Assembly (NCBI GenBank): GCA_007449985.2
Contig: VIIQ02000032.1
Coordinates: 62,001 to 126,000 of the forward strand
Origin: Desmodesmus armatus
Lineage: Eukaryota; Chlorophyta; Chlorophyceae; Sphaeropleales; Scenedesmaceae
DNA length: 64,000 bases
Direction of reading: 5' to 3'
Numbering within the stretch: the first letter of the stretch is position 1; every line of letters begins with the position of its first letter. A program made the position numbers and the translations under genes. The notes beneath the pieces were generated by a model. The model was not told the origin of the DNA and did not search any database. It saw only the letters and a program-made list of their open reading frames with translations. This document shows positions 1-11,158 of this stretch, one piece after another.

Positions 1-92
1 TTGTCTGTACCACGCCCTGTGCTGTCAATGTCATGCCCTGGACGTACTTGAGCCCACAGATGTTGGACGCGTCAGCATCAATGGTGCTGCAG
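1..92 (+). CDS. Possible internal exon of a gene entering from the left edge
   Basis: One plus-strand frame is open from base 3 to base 92 and ends in phase 0 at a strong donor (CAG followed by GTAAGG). The encoded 30 residues are non-repetitive and include the stretch NVMPWTYLSPQML. A small terminal exon starting at about 411 after a TTTGCAG acceptor would close the frame with TGA near 430, but this is weakly supported. The complementary strand is also open over the same bases and has an AG in the right place, so the strand is not certain. No family is recognised. Confidence 0.35.
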
Positions 93-705
93 GTAAGGAA
101 AGGTGTGAGACGCAGGCAAGCAGGGACACAGTCAGGTGAAGGTGAATGCAGCTACGTTGCTGTCAACCTGAGCTAGCCGCGACCGGTGCTGCGCGTTGCT
201 GACGGCGAACATTGCAAAAGAGGAGCACTTGCGTTTTGCTCTGTGCTGGGCCATGGACTTATGCAACCGAAGCCTTTTAGGCTGCACAAGCAATGCTCTA
301 CACCTTGAGCTCTACATACAAGGCCAGGCATGGAGCTGTTAGAACACCATGTGGCGCACACAATGTCTTATGCGGGCATGGATGCGAAGCAAAAGGCACT
401 TTGATTTGCAGGCCGCCCCTCTCACCATGTGAAGCTCATCATAGTGCTTTGAGTAGCAGGTGTCGGAGAGGGCATAATGCCGGTCCCGGTGCATGTCCCA
501 ATGCTAGGTCCATCGCCGCATGTCAGTTTGGACCTGCGGTCAGGCAACAGCAGCAAAAGTGAGGCTGGGGTGCGTGTACAATAACTCAAGTAAGTCACTT
601 GACGCCCACAGAAATTCCTGCTCGGCCCTCCACACGCGCAGTAGCTAGCGACGCCAGTGCACAATGTGGTGTTGTGTGTGATGATGCACGTCGCAACCCT
701 GCAAC
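93..705. other. Non-coding or unresolved interval left of the first complete gene
   Basis: Only short frames without splice-site or composition support are present. The interval probably holds the tail of the left-edge gene and the 3' untranslated region of the minus-strand gene that ends at 706. No RNA gene or repeat was recognised. Confidence 0.4.
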
Positions 706-3700
706 TTACGTGTATGCGACGACGACGGGTCGATCATCAGAGTTCCAGTCATCACCGTCGGCGGTACACCCCTTGGTGTAGCCCACGGTAGTGGTCTCAG
801 TGTTTTTTACTGATCTGAAGTTGTAGACGTTCTTTGCCTCCTTCCTGCGCAGGTGAGGCTGGTAATTGTGATCCATATCGAACTCCCTGGGAGCACCGTA
901 AGGGTCATAGTAGCCGTTGTATGGCTCAGCGTAGTAGCCCTCCATCGTGGCCTTCTTGCCGGGTTTTTTCTGGTAGTACTCGGGGCCGGACGGGTAGCCC
1001 TGCAGCTGCGCGGCAGCGTTCGGCATGGCTGCGTAAGGGCTGGCAGCCCCGCCCATCATGTCGTTGAGCGCCTGCTTCTGGGCCTGCGCTTGTGCCTTCT
1101 TCCCGTGCTTTTTCCCGCCCTTGTGGTGCTGGTCGTGCGCCATCACCATCGCGCCCTCCTTCTCCTGGCTGTCTTCGAGAGGAATGCCCGCATATAGCTG
1201 AGGGTTCGCCATGTACTCCTCGTAGCTTATCTCCTCGCCGAGTGGATCTTCGCTGCTGACGACGCCCTTGATGGTCGGCTTAGGCACGGACAGCACCGCG
1301 GTTTTGTCGAGGGCGGGCTTTTTCTTCATGAAGGCCGCTGCGAGGCCAGCCAGTCCGGGCTTGGCCTCCGCCTGCACCTGTGCTGCGGGTGTGGCAGCGG
1401 ATGGCTTTGTCTTGATGCCCTGGGCCTTGAGGGCCATAGCAGCGTACTTGGCAGCCTTGCTGCTGTACTTGCTGGGGCGTGCAAAGCTGCTGACGCTGTC
1501 GTCCTCCAGTTCTGCTGCCAGCATGTCTGCCTCTGCCTGGTAATACTTCTGCAGCTTCAGCATCTTCTCCTTGTCTGCACCAACTGCAACAGCAGGAAAG
1601 ACAGCAGGGAAGACAGCAGAGCAAATGAAAACCAGGCCATCTGTTGAGTGGGGCACTGGCTGGAGACGCAGGGACTGCGCGCATGGTGTGCGTGCTAGCT
1701 GATGTACTGATAGCTGAGATGTGCATGTTTGCCTGCTGCTGCCTGTGGTGCTGGTGTGCATAGCACGCTTTGTGCATGGCAGCTGCTCCAGCCAAATAGC
1801 TAGGAGCTACCTTTAGTAGCTGCCCTAGGCCGCAAAAAAGTACACTTTGCACTCATGAGCACCCAACCATGCAGGTAGCAGCCACGTGCACGTGTACCAG
1901 GCTGCAGTAGGGTATCACCCAACCCCAGCAACCTCAATGGCCCTTGACTAACTCTCGCCTACACACATACACATGCCTATCTACATGCTGAAATTGTAGC
2001 TGGCAACAGTCCGTGAGCTCCTGCTGCCTCTTACTAGAGAAATAGCCGGTAGAAAGAAATAAGTAAGTTAATAAATATATAAGTATTATATATTAAGTAT
2101 TATATATATTTAGTTAATTTAATATAATATTTAATATTTAATAATATATAAGTATTATATATTTTTAGTTAAAGAATATATAAGTATTATTTCAGTATAC
2201 TTTGCAGAGAACCACAGCCACAGCTACAGCCGCGACTTCTTATTGAATTATATTATAAGTTTATACTGAAATAATATAATATAATTCAATAAGAAATAGC
2301 CTGTAGACCTCACCTGTAGCCATGCTGTCCTGCTGCATGGGGCTGTCCATCAACACTGCATCCTCACTGTCAGAGTACCTGTGGGCGTCGCGGCTGTAGC
2401 TGTGGCTGTGGTTCTCTGCAAAGTATTTGGACTCGTTTTCTTTCTCCTTCTCCTTGGCCTTGATCGCCTTTTTGGCTGGCTTGCCTGTGTGCAGCAAAAC
2501 ACAATGCACAGTACAGTGCAGAACAGTACATGTGTTGAGAGGCAGAGTGCTGGGCAAGGGCAGAACAACAGATCCTGCCAGTTGCAGCAGCAGCCCAGTG
2601 CAAGCCCAGGAGGCAGCTGGGTTGTTTGGGCAGAGCCAGCATACTTTTGACCCTATGCAGGTGTAGGCAAAAACAACCACACATGGCCCCAATTGATGGT
2701 CACCCTAAGAGAGGTTTTCTGCTTGTATGGTGGCTGACAAGGTCAACACAAGACATACCAAGCTGATGCCCCAAGTCAAAAGTAACTGCACAGGGATCGT
2801 GGGCCTGCATCTGTCATGTTCATGAGAACTTTCAGCGTACATGCATCTGTCATGTTCATGGGGACCTGAGCCTGCATCTGTCACACACCCACCTGTATGG
2901 TGCACGACGACATCATCACGCTTGTCCTCGTGTGTGTGGGCATACTTGTCATCGTGCTTGCGCTCATACTTGTCATCATGCTTGTGGTCATACTTGTCCT
3001 CACTCCTGTGGTCGTACTTGCTGTCATATCTGTCACGCTCAGATCCGTGGTAGCTCTGGCTGGACGGCTTGGAGTTGTAGCTGTGCCCCGAGGGCTTGTA
3101 CCCAGGGTTATACCCAGGCTTCACCGGGATGTGACGTGATGCATAGTCGTGGTTGGGGGGCTGCACACCGCTGCGCCTCGTGTAGTAGCGGCTTGTGCCA
3201 GGCTCAGTGAACATGAGGGAGGCTTCGAGGTCCTCATCTTCGAATGAGGCTTCCTCGTTGCTGCTTAGCAGCTCTGCCTGCGACTCGTCCTCAGGAAGCA
3301 GCTGCTGTGGCTGTGGCTGCGCTTGCAGCTGTGCGGTCTGTGCAGGGGCACCACCAGCTGCTGGTTGCTGTGCCTTTGGCTCAGCAGCTGCACTGGGCTG
3401 GCCAGCACCCACTGGCTGTGGTGCTGCTGGCTGGGTGACCGTGGGTGAAGCAGCAGGCTTCTGCTGCTGCGTGGGCTGCTGCTGCTGTTGCGTTGGAGCG
3501 TTTTTGCTCTCTGCAGGCTGGCCTGCTGCATGTGAAGCTGCTGCTGCTGCTCCTGGTGCTGCTGCTGCTGCTGTCTTTGCTGCACTGTTTGGAACAGCTG
3601 CAGCAGCTACAGGCAACGATGCCGCTGCTAAGGATGGCGAAGCAGAGCTTTTGGCTGCTTCTGCAGCTCTGTTGCTTGTGGTGGCGGCCTGCTGCTGCTT

Positions 3701-3859
3701 TTCAGGTTGGCGCGCTGCGTCTAAGCTGTGTGATGCAATTGCCACCGGAGCAGCAGCCGCCTTTGCTGCATCGACGTCCTTTGATGTTGGTTGTGCGCTA
3801 AAAGCTCCTGGAGTTGCCACTAGCAGAAGGCAAGCGCAGAGCAAAACTGCGCGGTACAT
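706..3859 (-). CDS. Secreted low-complexity protein with a His/Asp/Lys-rich repeat block
   Basis: Three exons (3859-2893, 2484-2314, 1574-706) join in matching phase 1 to give 668 residues. The start ATG at 3859 opens a clear signal peptide (MYRAVLLCACLLLVATPGAF, then SAQ), so the product should enter the secretory pathway. Residues about 25-190 are rich in Ala, Gln, Pro and Ser. Residues about 205-225 are acidic. A Tyr/Gly/His/Ser part follows, then about 45 residues of repeats of the form DKYxHKHDD (roughly 270-318). The C-terminal third is Lys/Ala-rich, then Tyr/Gly/Pro-rich. No catalytic domain is seen. The composition suggests an extracellular matrix or metal-binding structural protein, but that is inference. 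Intron 2 (2313-1575) contains an inverted copy of part of exon 2, listed separately. Confidence 0.75.
2040..2300. repeat. AT-rich foldback containing an inverted exon copy
   Basis: This stretch of intron 2 of the secreted-protein gene is extremely A+T-rich (TATATAAGTATTAT motifs), unlike anything around it. Bases 2198-2236 are the exact reverse complement of coding bases 2387-2425 in exon 2 (39 of 39). Around this copy lie further inverted AT-rich arms: about 2187-2199 with 2262-2275, and about 2237-2256 with 2275-2294. The whole could fold into nested hairpins. Confidence 0.85.
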
Positions 3860-5778
3860 TGTGTTGGTGGGCGCCAGATATTAGCTCATAACCTGCAGAA
3901 TGACAGACAAAGTAAAGATAGAAATGATGTATGGACGATGCTACGTAGACGTCGGAGGAAATGAATGGAGCTTGTGCCTGCTTCTGCTCCGCAGTACAGG
4001 TGGCTCCTCTGCAGAAACAACGACAAGTTTTTTTGGGGGAAACGAGTATTGTGCTCACACAAGTTTCGAGACCAGGTCACACCTGCAGCAGCTGTTGCTC
4101 CAGACCCTGAGGAAACTGAGAAGTCACTTTGGCAAGCAGTGTGTCGATGGGTGAATGCACGTTGTCCCTATTGCAACATAAAGTTGATAGTCAATTCGCT
4201 GCAATTGCCAGCCTTGGCACGAGTGGGTGGGCTACGAGTTGTTGCTGTCATGACTGTCAGTGATGTTGCCAGCTCAAAACACAACCAAGGGCTCCCTATA
4301 CAGCAAATGATAACAGTGGACCACTGTTTAGGTCACTGTTGCACTGTTTTTCGAATGCTGGATGCTGTTACTTGACAACAGACCATTCCAACTGGGCCCC
4401 AGGCCTGTGGTTGAATCTTGAGACGGGCCTCCAATGACCTGTTGTAGTGACGGGCGGACGGGGGGACTGACAGGCTGAGGCTGGCAATGCCCATTCACAA
4501 TTCCAGCAATTATAAGCAGCTCACAGGGCTGTTGAAGGACATGCCACGCTTCAGCTGTCCACTAATGAAATTGGCAAGCCTGGACTTGACGAACGTGAAT
4601 CAACGCTCACCATGCATCGAATCAAACAGCACCTGCAACAGGGGCCTACACTGCCAGGGGGTGTCAGCCTGACCAAGCATCCATGCACAGAATGCATATG
4701 CAGTACAGGCCAGCAGTACATGGAGGTGGTACCATCCTGTCAGTGGCCGATCATGGGGAACATCTGCAGGTTGGTGCAGGCAAAAAATGGGCACAGCAAC
4801 CCCCACAACAGTAACCTATCCTCTCCAGAGCAGGGCACAAAATGGCACACAGCAACATTTGTAATTTCTTCCAAGTGATGCTTGCTGCAGCACCCAACCC
4901 TAATGAGCAAATTGCAGGCAGACTGCAAGAATGACAGCAGCAGCTTCCATGAGCCATGTGGGGCGCATGTCTGCCCCAATTGTCCTGTGTACTACATAGT
5001 ACTACCGTGCAACTAGTCTCACTGCTGCAAAACCAGTATGCCTGCCTTTCAGCAGTACACAAGGGATGCAAAGAGGTATCACTTAGGGGTCAGCCACCCT
5101 TGGTCTGCGACTGGCGCGTGATGTCTAGCCAACCATAAGCCACCTCAAGGCTAGGGCCCGAGCACAATTGTCATCACATGGACAAGTGATCACGAAGCCT
5201 GTACACAAGCAAATGCAGCCCCCTATGCACAAGTGATACACCACAACAGAACAAGCGCTGCTGCCATTGTGTTCCTGACTGGTGCAATACTGCCCAATCC
5301 TGCTGAATCCAATAGCACACACTGTGCTGGAGTAGACGCCTGTACAAAACGTGCGAGGATGAACCAGTGAGGGGGATGCAGTGATGCAATTCAACGTCAC
5401 TACTAAGCTACACCTGCTAAGTCCTAGGTGAGTGGAGCTGCTGACTGCAGGCCTGGAAAAAAGCTGAGTAATAGAGCACAGCTACGTAGATGACGGTCAG
5501 CTGCCGCACAGCCCTATGCATGCAGCCCACACACTCACCCCCAGCACTCTGCTGAGGTCTGCTGAGGGAGTCAAAGCTATGTAACCCCCAGCAAAGTGCA
5601 GTGTGCTGTAATGTGGGTTGCCCAGTGGCGCAAAGACCCCAAAAAATACACCATCCACCATTGCCGGCGGTCAAAAAATATACCCAGCAACACCCCCACA
5701 GGTCACCTGTTGGGCTTCGGTGCTCACTGCTCCTGCCGCACATGCATGCTTGAGGGTGCACCATGCCGCCACCCACGG
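3860..5778. other. Intergenic region between two minus-strand genes
   Basis: About 1.9 kb with only short frames that lack coding character. It should contain the promoter of the gene starting at 3859 and the 3' untranslated region of the protease gene ending at 5779. No repeat, RNA gene or mobile element was recognised. Confidence 0.5.
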
Positions 5779-8275
5779 TCACCGCCATTTGAGAATGCTC
5801 CTGTAGTGCGTTTGTGTAATCTTGCAGCCGTTGTTTGTATGGTCGGTGCAGACGCTGCAGTCGGCTGTGATGCAGCTGCAGGCTTCATAGGACATGACTG
5901 CAGCACACAGCACAAGCAGCAGTTAACAGCACACAGAGGTGGCCTAACTCACCGGCAGTTATCTATGGTGCTGAATGCTTGGAGGGCGTCCCAAGTCTCT
6001 GCGCAAAGCACCAAGTGTTGCTGCTACATGCAGGTAGCTGGCAACCAGCAGTGCAGCAACAGCACACCCGCCTCTCATTGCGCAACTGCCCACCTGCGCG
6101 GACGTAAAACATGTCGCTCCGTCTTCTGTGTTCCCACATCGGAGACCCACTCTGGCCGTTCCAGGAGTCGCAGCTGCTCATGAAGCGAGCGTCAGCACCA
6201 CCAAAGTCTGTCACATTGCAGGTGCTGACCCACAGCGAACCGCGCGCTTTGTCCCCTGCAACAAATGCGGCCGCAGCCAGTAAGTCATACCGTCGCAGAT
6301 GTCACACACATACACCTCCATATGTGATTGTGTGAGACTGCTGGCAGTGGTATGGATGCCTTTTGCCAGCTGCAATTTGGTGCGGCAACCACCACGCAAA
6401 AGCAAAGCCCTCCTGCAAGGCAATCCTCATCAGACAGTGATGTAAACATGCTCCGCAATTCTGCATGCCACTGCAGGTGGCTGCGCCAGCCAAACAGCAC
6501 ACCAAATCACATGTGACTGCCTACTCATCGCCGCAAAAGCATTTTCAGGCCCTTTTTCACATGTATCAGCTGACCTGGGTACCCTGCACTGATGATCCTG
6601 CCTTTGAACGGCTTCTTGTCCCATGCCACGCCCAGCCAGCCTGTCTTGTGGCCTATGCTGCTGTCTGCCAGCTTGACAACTGCCAGGTCGTAGTTGAGAG
6701 CATCTGTGGAGTTGCTGTTGTCAGTCCTGCAAACATCGGAAATATGCCACAAACATGTATTGTTCAGCATTTATGTCGCTGCACAGTGCCACAGGCTATT
6801 GTAGCTTGTTTTGGATACAAACCAAAGCTGGTTGGCAGCAGCATTTTCCTGGCCAGCAACAAACGGGCAGAGCACAGCACAGCACAGCACAGAGCAAAAC
6901 CTGCATGGCCTTGCTGCAATGACAGCACACACTCCATCTAGCTCTGCCACAAGCCGTCTCACCAGCCTGAATAGGTCGTAATGTGCGCCACAGGTATCCT
7001 CCCATACGGCTCCAGCACCCTGTTGCCCTTCCTGTGCCTGTGTGGCACAAACACCATATCCCGCTGCCACAGATTCAGCTGCCTGCTGTACACACAGTGT
7101 GCAGCGGTCAGCACAGCGCCATGCCCCACCATGACCCCTGTGCAGGAGCCTTTGGCATACAGGAACTGGCCCACAGCACTGTAAGGCCAGGCGTTTGGGT
7201 CCCCCTTGACTTCCTTGCGATCATCTCGCCCTAGGACGTACTGCAAGGCTCGCTGGTGCCTCTGAAGCTGCTCCTGCTGCTTATCTCCTGCTTGCCACGG
7301 CTGGTTCCATTTGTGCTGCTGCTGCTGCTGCGGCGGCGGCGGCAGGAGATGTTGCTGCTGGTGAGAGTGCAGGTGGAACTGCATGGCATGCCATGCATGT
7401 CGTGCTGTACCTGCTGTTTGTTCCCAGGCTTGCTGCAGGAGCTTCCTACGGCCGTACTGCTGCATAAACTGCACGAGCAGCTCATGCGCAGGAGAGCTGG
7501 CCGCTTGTACGGCACCTCCCGCCGATGCCGCTGCTGGAGTTGCAGCAGTCAAGGCAGCAGTAGCCTCTGTACTGCCCTGTGCTGTACCGGGTGTTTGTGC
7601 CTCTGCATTAGGGTCATACGCTGCGCGTTCAAAAGGTATCTGCAGGGGCAAATGCCCAGCCATAGCTCCAGCACCTGCTGAAGCAAGGTTGGCATCTCCT
7701 GCTGCTGCTGCTGCTGCTGCGCCAGTGCTGCTGGAGCTGAGCTGGTAAGTGAGGCCGGTGCTGCTTTGCCGCACTGCTGCTGTTGGAGGTTGCCGCTGAA
7801 CACCTTGCGGCCTGCAGCAGGACAGGTGCAAGCAACATGTAGATGGGGTGTCAGCGGCATGAGTGCATGCAGAGTCTTACTAGACACTCTACCAGACTAG
7901 TCAGACAATGACGGTTATACGGACAGTCAGGGCGGTGCCCTGCATGTAGGGGGTCAAACAGCAAATTACTTAGCAGCAGCACCGATGGGCTTTGCTGCCG
8001 TTGTTGTCCAGTGCAGCCTGTGTGTGATAAACAGATGCACTGATGCTGTTGATGCCTGGCTGTTCAGGTGTCAAGTAGTTGCTTCACTCACCGTGACACT
8101 GCTGTGCCAAGTGCTGCTGTGGCTGGTCCACCTTTCTGCTGCTTCATGTAGGGTTTTGCAGGGTCAAATGACCCTGAACCTGACCTCCCCAGCAGCCGGT
8201 ATCCTTGCGGGGCGTACTGTTGCATGTCTTGCATTGAGAGGACCTGCTGTCCACCAGCAGCACCAGCAGCACCAG

Positions 8276-8308
<33 letters not shown>

Positions 8309-9002
8309 GCCGGCTGCTCATGTCCATGAATAGTGCTGCATGACAGGTTGGCAGTGTGCAAACATGGGAGCAAGTGAGGGATATGTGGTGCTGGGACAAC
8401 ATGGCAAGGGCTGGCTGGCACCAGCATATGAATGTGAGGCGTCATGTGCGCAGCAATCATCCTTACAAGCACATCTGACAACAGCGGCAGTGCTGGTTGC
8501 ATTCTAGGTGCTTGTATATAAACGCGCATGGGCAGGGGACAGTGATTACCTTGGGACAGCGGCTGCTGCGTCTGTGCCGGCTCCCCACACCGCCCCTGCT
8601 GTGCCACTTTGACACCTTGGCAAGCTGCCAGGCATTCGTGGTCATACGTGAGACCATCCTGCAAGCCGCAGTAGTAACCACGTGGCGGACATGTCAAGCC
8701 CCGCCGTCACTTCAGACACGAGCACGAACTGCTGCAGTTGCTGGTGTGCTCACCTCGCCACATACGGGTGCAGCACTGTCCGCAGGACAACCCTGAAGGC
8801 ATTCGTACTGTTGAGCCAGCGTGAATTCTACAGTCAGCAAAAGCAGCAGCAGTTGGCATAACCGCGGTACACTCCCAGCACCAGAGGTCCCTGGTAGACC
8901 AGGCAGTAGCAGTAGGCAGGCAAGCGCACCAGGCTGCCCAAGAAACACCACAAGCAACGTAACTAGCGTGGCGTGAAGCATTGGTAGCCTCTGCATACAC
9001 AT
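5779..9002 (-). CDS. Secreted serine protease (glutamyl-endopeptidase/trypsin fold) with N-terminal Kazal-like modules
   Basis: Exons: 9002-8754, about 8697-8550, 8335-8092, 7811-6963, 6726-6575, 6207-6094, 5998-5953, 5875-5779. From exon 2 on, every intron phase matches. The N-terminus has hydrophobic stretches typical of a signal peptide. Two Cys-rich Kazal-like pieces follow: one ends with PVCGE in exon 1, and one in exon 2 contains CGLQDGLTYDHECLAAC. Next come a poly-Ser run and a Gln/Ala-rich linker of over 200 residues, then a chymotrypsin-fold catalytic domain. The full triad is visible: VLTAAHCVY (His, exon 4), NYDLAVVKL (Asp, exon 5) and NGQSGSPMW (Ser, exon 6, after GYPG). GxSGSP and GYPG are typical of the V8/glutamyl-endopeptidase branch of S1. 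The exon 1-2 join is unresolved: an in-frame TGA precedes exon 2 and no usable AG lies between. Confidence 0.82.
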
Positions 9003-9512
9003 AGCGCCCGCTACATGACGGCAGCTGCAGATTGGCCAGAACAGTTGCTGCTGCTCCAGCGCGATCTAGGTGCGGTATCACAAGCCAGATAAAAGAAGCG
9101 ATAAACCTCGATTGGATCAGAAGTGTACGTTCGGAGGCACACCGTTGTAGTCCCGCATGGCCATGAACGGTGATCAGGGACATAACAGGAAGGAACGCAA
9201 GCTTGGGGCGCGCAAACCAATATCTTCAACTTTCGATTGATTAGATTTACTGAATCGATGCTCCGAGACTGTGCAACAAACAAAAATCATTGCTGCTGAT
9301 CCACGCACAGATCACAGTGTAGATTTCGTGCAAGAGGACAGCCCCTACCCCTAAACAGTGGTTGGGTAGATTATTTCCTTGTGCTGACCAGCAGGTGCCT
9401 TGGTGGTAGCTCCACAGATATCCACAACAGCAGTTGACAGCAGCACAGCAGTGGTCGTGCACTGCTGGCAGCAGCTGCTGCTGCTGCCGCGCGCGGCAGC
9501 TGCTGCAGCTGC
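9003..9512. promoter_or_regulatory. Divergent promoter region, protease / IMP1-like peptidase
   Basis: This 510 bp lies between the start codon of the minus-strand protease (9002) and that of the plus-strand peptidase (9513), so both 5' regions must lie here. No TATA box or known element can be assigned with confidence. Confidence 0.5.
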
Positions 9513-11158
9513 ATGGCAGCCAGGAAGGCTGGGAAGGCCGTATGGGATTGTGCTGTGCTGGCGGTCAAGGCGTACTCTGTATTCCATGTGACATTCACAT
9601 ACGTTGGCTTTGCCACTCAGGTGTGTCCGCAAGTGGAACAGTTGCAGGCATGTCTCCGTAATAAATAGTACTTAATGCTCACTTCTGGTTTCGCACAGCC
9701 AGTATTAAAGTTTTGCTCAACACAGACGCCACAGATGTGTTTGGAATTGCCCCCCAGCTGCGCTTCCTATGGCAATACAAGAAACCTGCCATGACTGCGC
9801 AGGTTGATGGACCCAGCATGTTCCCCACCTTCCCAGGCAGGGGAGAATGGGTGCTTGCAGAGGCATTGCCAGGCCTGGCAGAGAGGGTCAAAGTGGGTGC
9901 GTGAAATGCGCAAAAGGGACAGTCAACACATCTGCTGCGGCCTGTTGGACTGTCATGCTCTGACCACACCGCCTGTACCACCATACAACAAAACCCTGAA
10001 CACCGCAGCATGTGAACTAATCAGCTAACAGCAGCTGGGGTGACATGTTTTCATGATGTGTGATCAATGCAGCATGTCAGCATCACCAGTGTTGCCCCTC
10101 TTCTGGTTCCTGCAGGGGACATCATCATATCCACTCGGCCCGTAAACCCTCGGGAACGCATCATCAAGCGTGTGACAGCTCTGCAGGGCCAGCAGGTGAA
10201 AGTGTACCGACGTGGCGATGTGGCGCCTTTTGTAGTGACGGTGAGCTGCTGCTGTGTTGTGCTGGCTGTTGGGCGGGACAGCACCGCCCTGAACCGGCAT
10301 GTGCACATACGAGCAGAGCGCCGCCAAGATGTTTGATACCAGCTAACAGCAGTGTGCAGTGGAAGTGCTACTTGTGCTGACTGGAAGCGCCAAACATCTA
10401 CACTGCTTTGGAATCCGCATGGGAGCTCGACAGGCAGCGCTGCCGTGCTTCAAGGAATGAGTGTGGGGTGGGGCTTGGCGCATGTGCTCGTTTGATCTTG
10501 GTTGATGCTATGCGCGTGCGCTTTTTGTCGACCTCTCAGGTGCCTCCTGGCCACATCTGGGTCGAAGGTGACAACTTGATTGTGTCGAGGGACTCCCGAG
10601 AGTATGGACCCATACCGCTGGGCTTGCTCAGGGGCAGAGTGATACTGCAGGTGAGCCAGCCTGGCTGTTGCATCTTGCGGTATTCTGACGAGCTGCTTGT
10701 TCAGACACAGACACTTTACACAACAGCAACAACTCAACAGGATAAGCAAATGGATGTTGGCCAGCCGTGGCTGTTGCATTGTGCAGTTGTCTTGCAGTAA
10801 TTTTGAGCTGCTTGTTCAGACACAGACACTTTACATTACACAACAGCAACAAGTCAACAGGACAAACAAATGGATTGTGGCCGCCCAGAAGCCCATGGTG
10901 CACCACACTGTGTGCGGTCGGGCCCTGACTGGTGGTTGTGCTAATCGGCTGGTTGGCAAGGTCTCACAGAAAGTAACATCCGCCGTTGAGACATTGTGTA
11001 ACCTGTGTGAGACTTACATGTCAGCTTCAGCACTCCACCTCTTTGGCAGGGACCTGTGCTGGCTGCTGGCCCCCAAGTGCTTATGCTGTCCCTGTTCCTG
11101 TGTACCCGCTGTGCAGTTCCTGCCAGAGATCAGATGGCTTGGGCAGCAGAAGCCGTGA
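9513..11158 (+). CDS. IMP1: Mitochondrial inner membrane protease subunit 1-like signal peptidase
   Basis: Five exons (9513-9620, 9803-9896, 10116-10240, 10540-10650, 11117-11158) join in phase and give 159 residues, the usual size of IMP1-type S26 peptidases. Residues 1-36 contain the single N-terminal membrane-anchor region. The catalytic Ser is S41 in VDGPSMFPTF. The catalytic Lys is K85 in RERIIKRV. The family box VPPGHIWVEGDN followed by SRDSREYGPIPLG is present in exon 4. The family cleaves presequences of proteins sorted to the intermembrane space. The homologous plant subunit lacks a long transit peptide, and so does this one. Assignment to subunit 1 rather than 2 rests on length and on the SRDSREYGP box. 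Confidence 0.9.
10654..10885 (+). repeat. Tandem duplication inside intron 4 of the IMP1-like gene
   Basis: Two copies of about 110-115 bp lie head to tail, starting near 10654 and 10761. The clearest shared core begins at 10690 and again at 10805 (GAGCTGCTTGTTCAGACACA), with one small insertion (ATTAC). The first copy begins immediately after the exon 4 donor. Confidence 0.85.

Noticed and set aside
3195..3884. Long plus-strand Ala/Ser/Cys-rich open frame
   Set aside because: It is the complement of the Gln/Ala-rich exon of the minus-strand secreted protein. CAG/GCT repeats leave most frames open on both strands.
7256..7748. Plus-strand Leu/Cys/Ala-rich frames
   Set aside because: They are antisense to the Gln/Ala-rich exon of the protease, which has an intact catalytic triad and matching intron phases on the other strand.
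8281..8310. CTG/CAG run that could be a disease-type repeat expansion
   Set aside because: It encodes an ordinary poly-Ser run of the protease, and such repeats are common across this genome.
9371..9616. Minus-strand frame starting MAKPTYVNVTWNTEYALT
   Set aside because: It looked protein-like, but it is antisense to the first exon of the IMP1-like gene, which splices in phase to the catalytic-serine exon.
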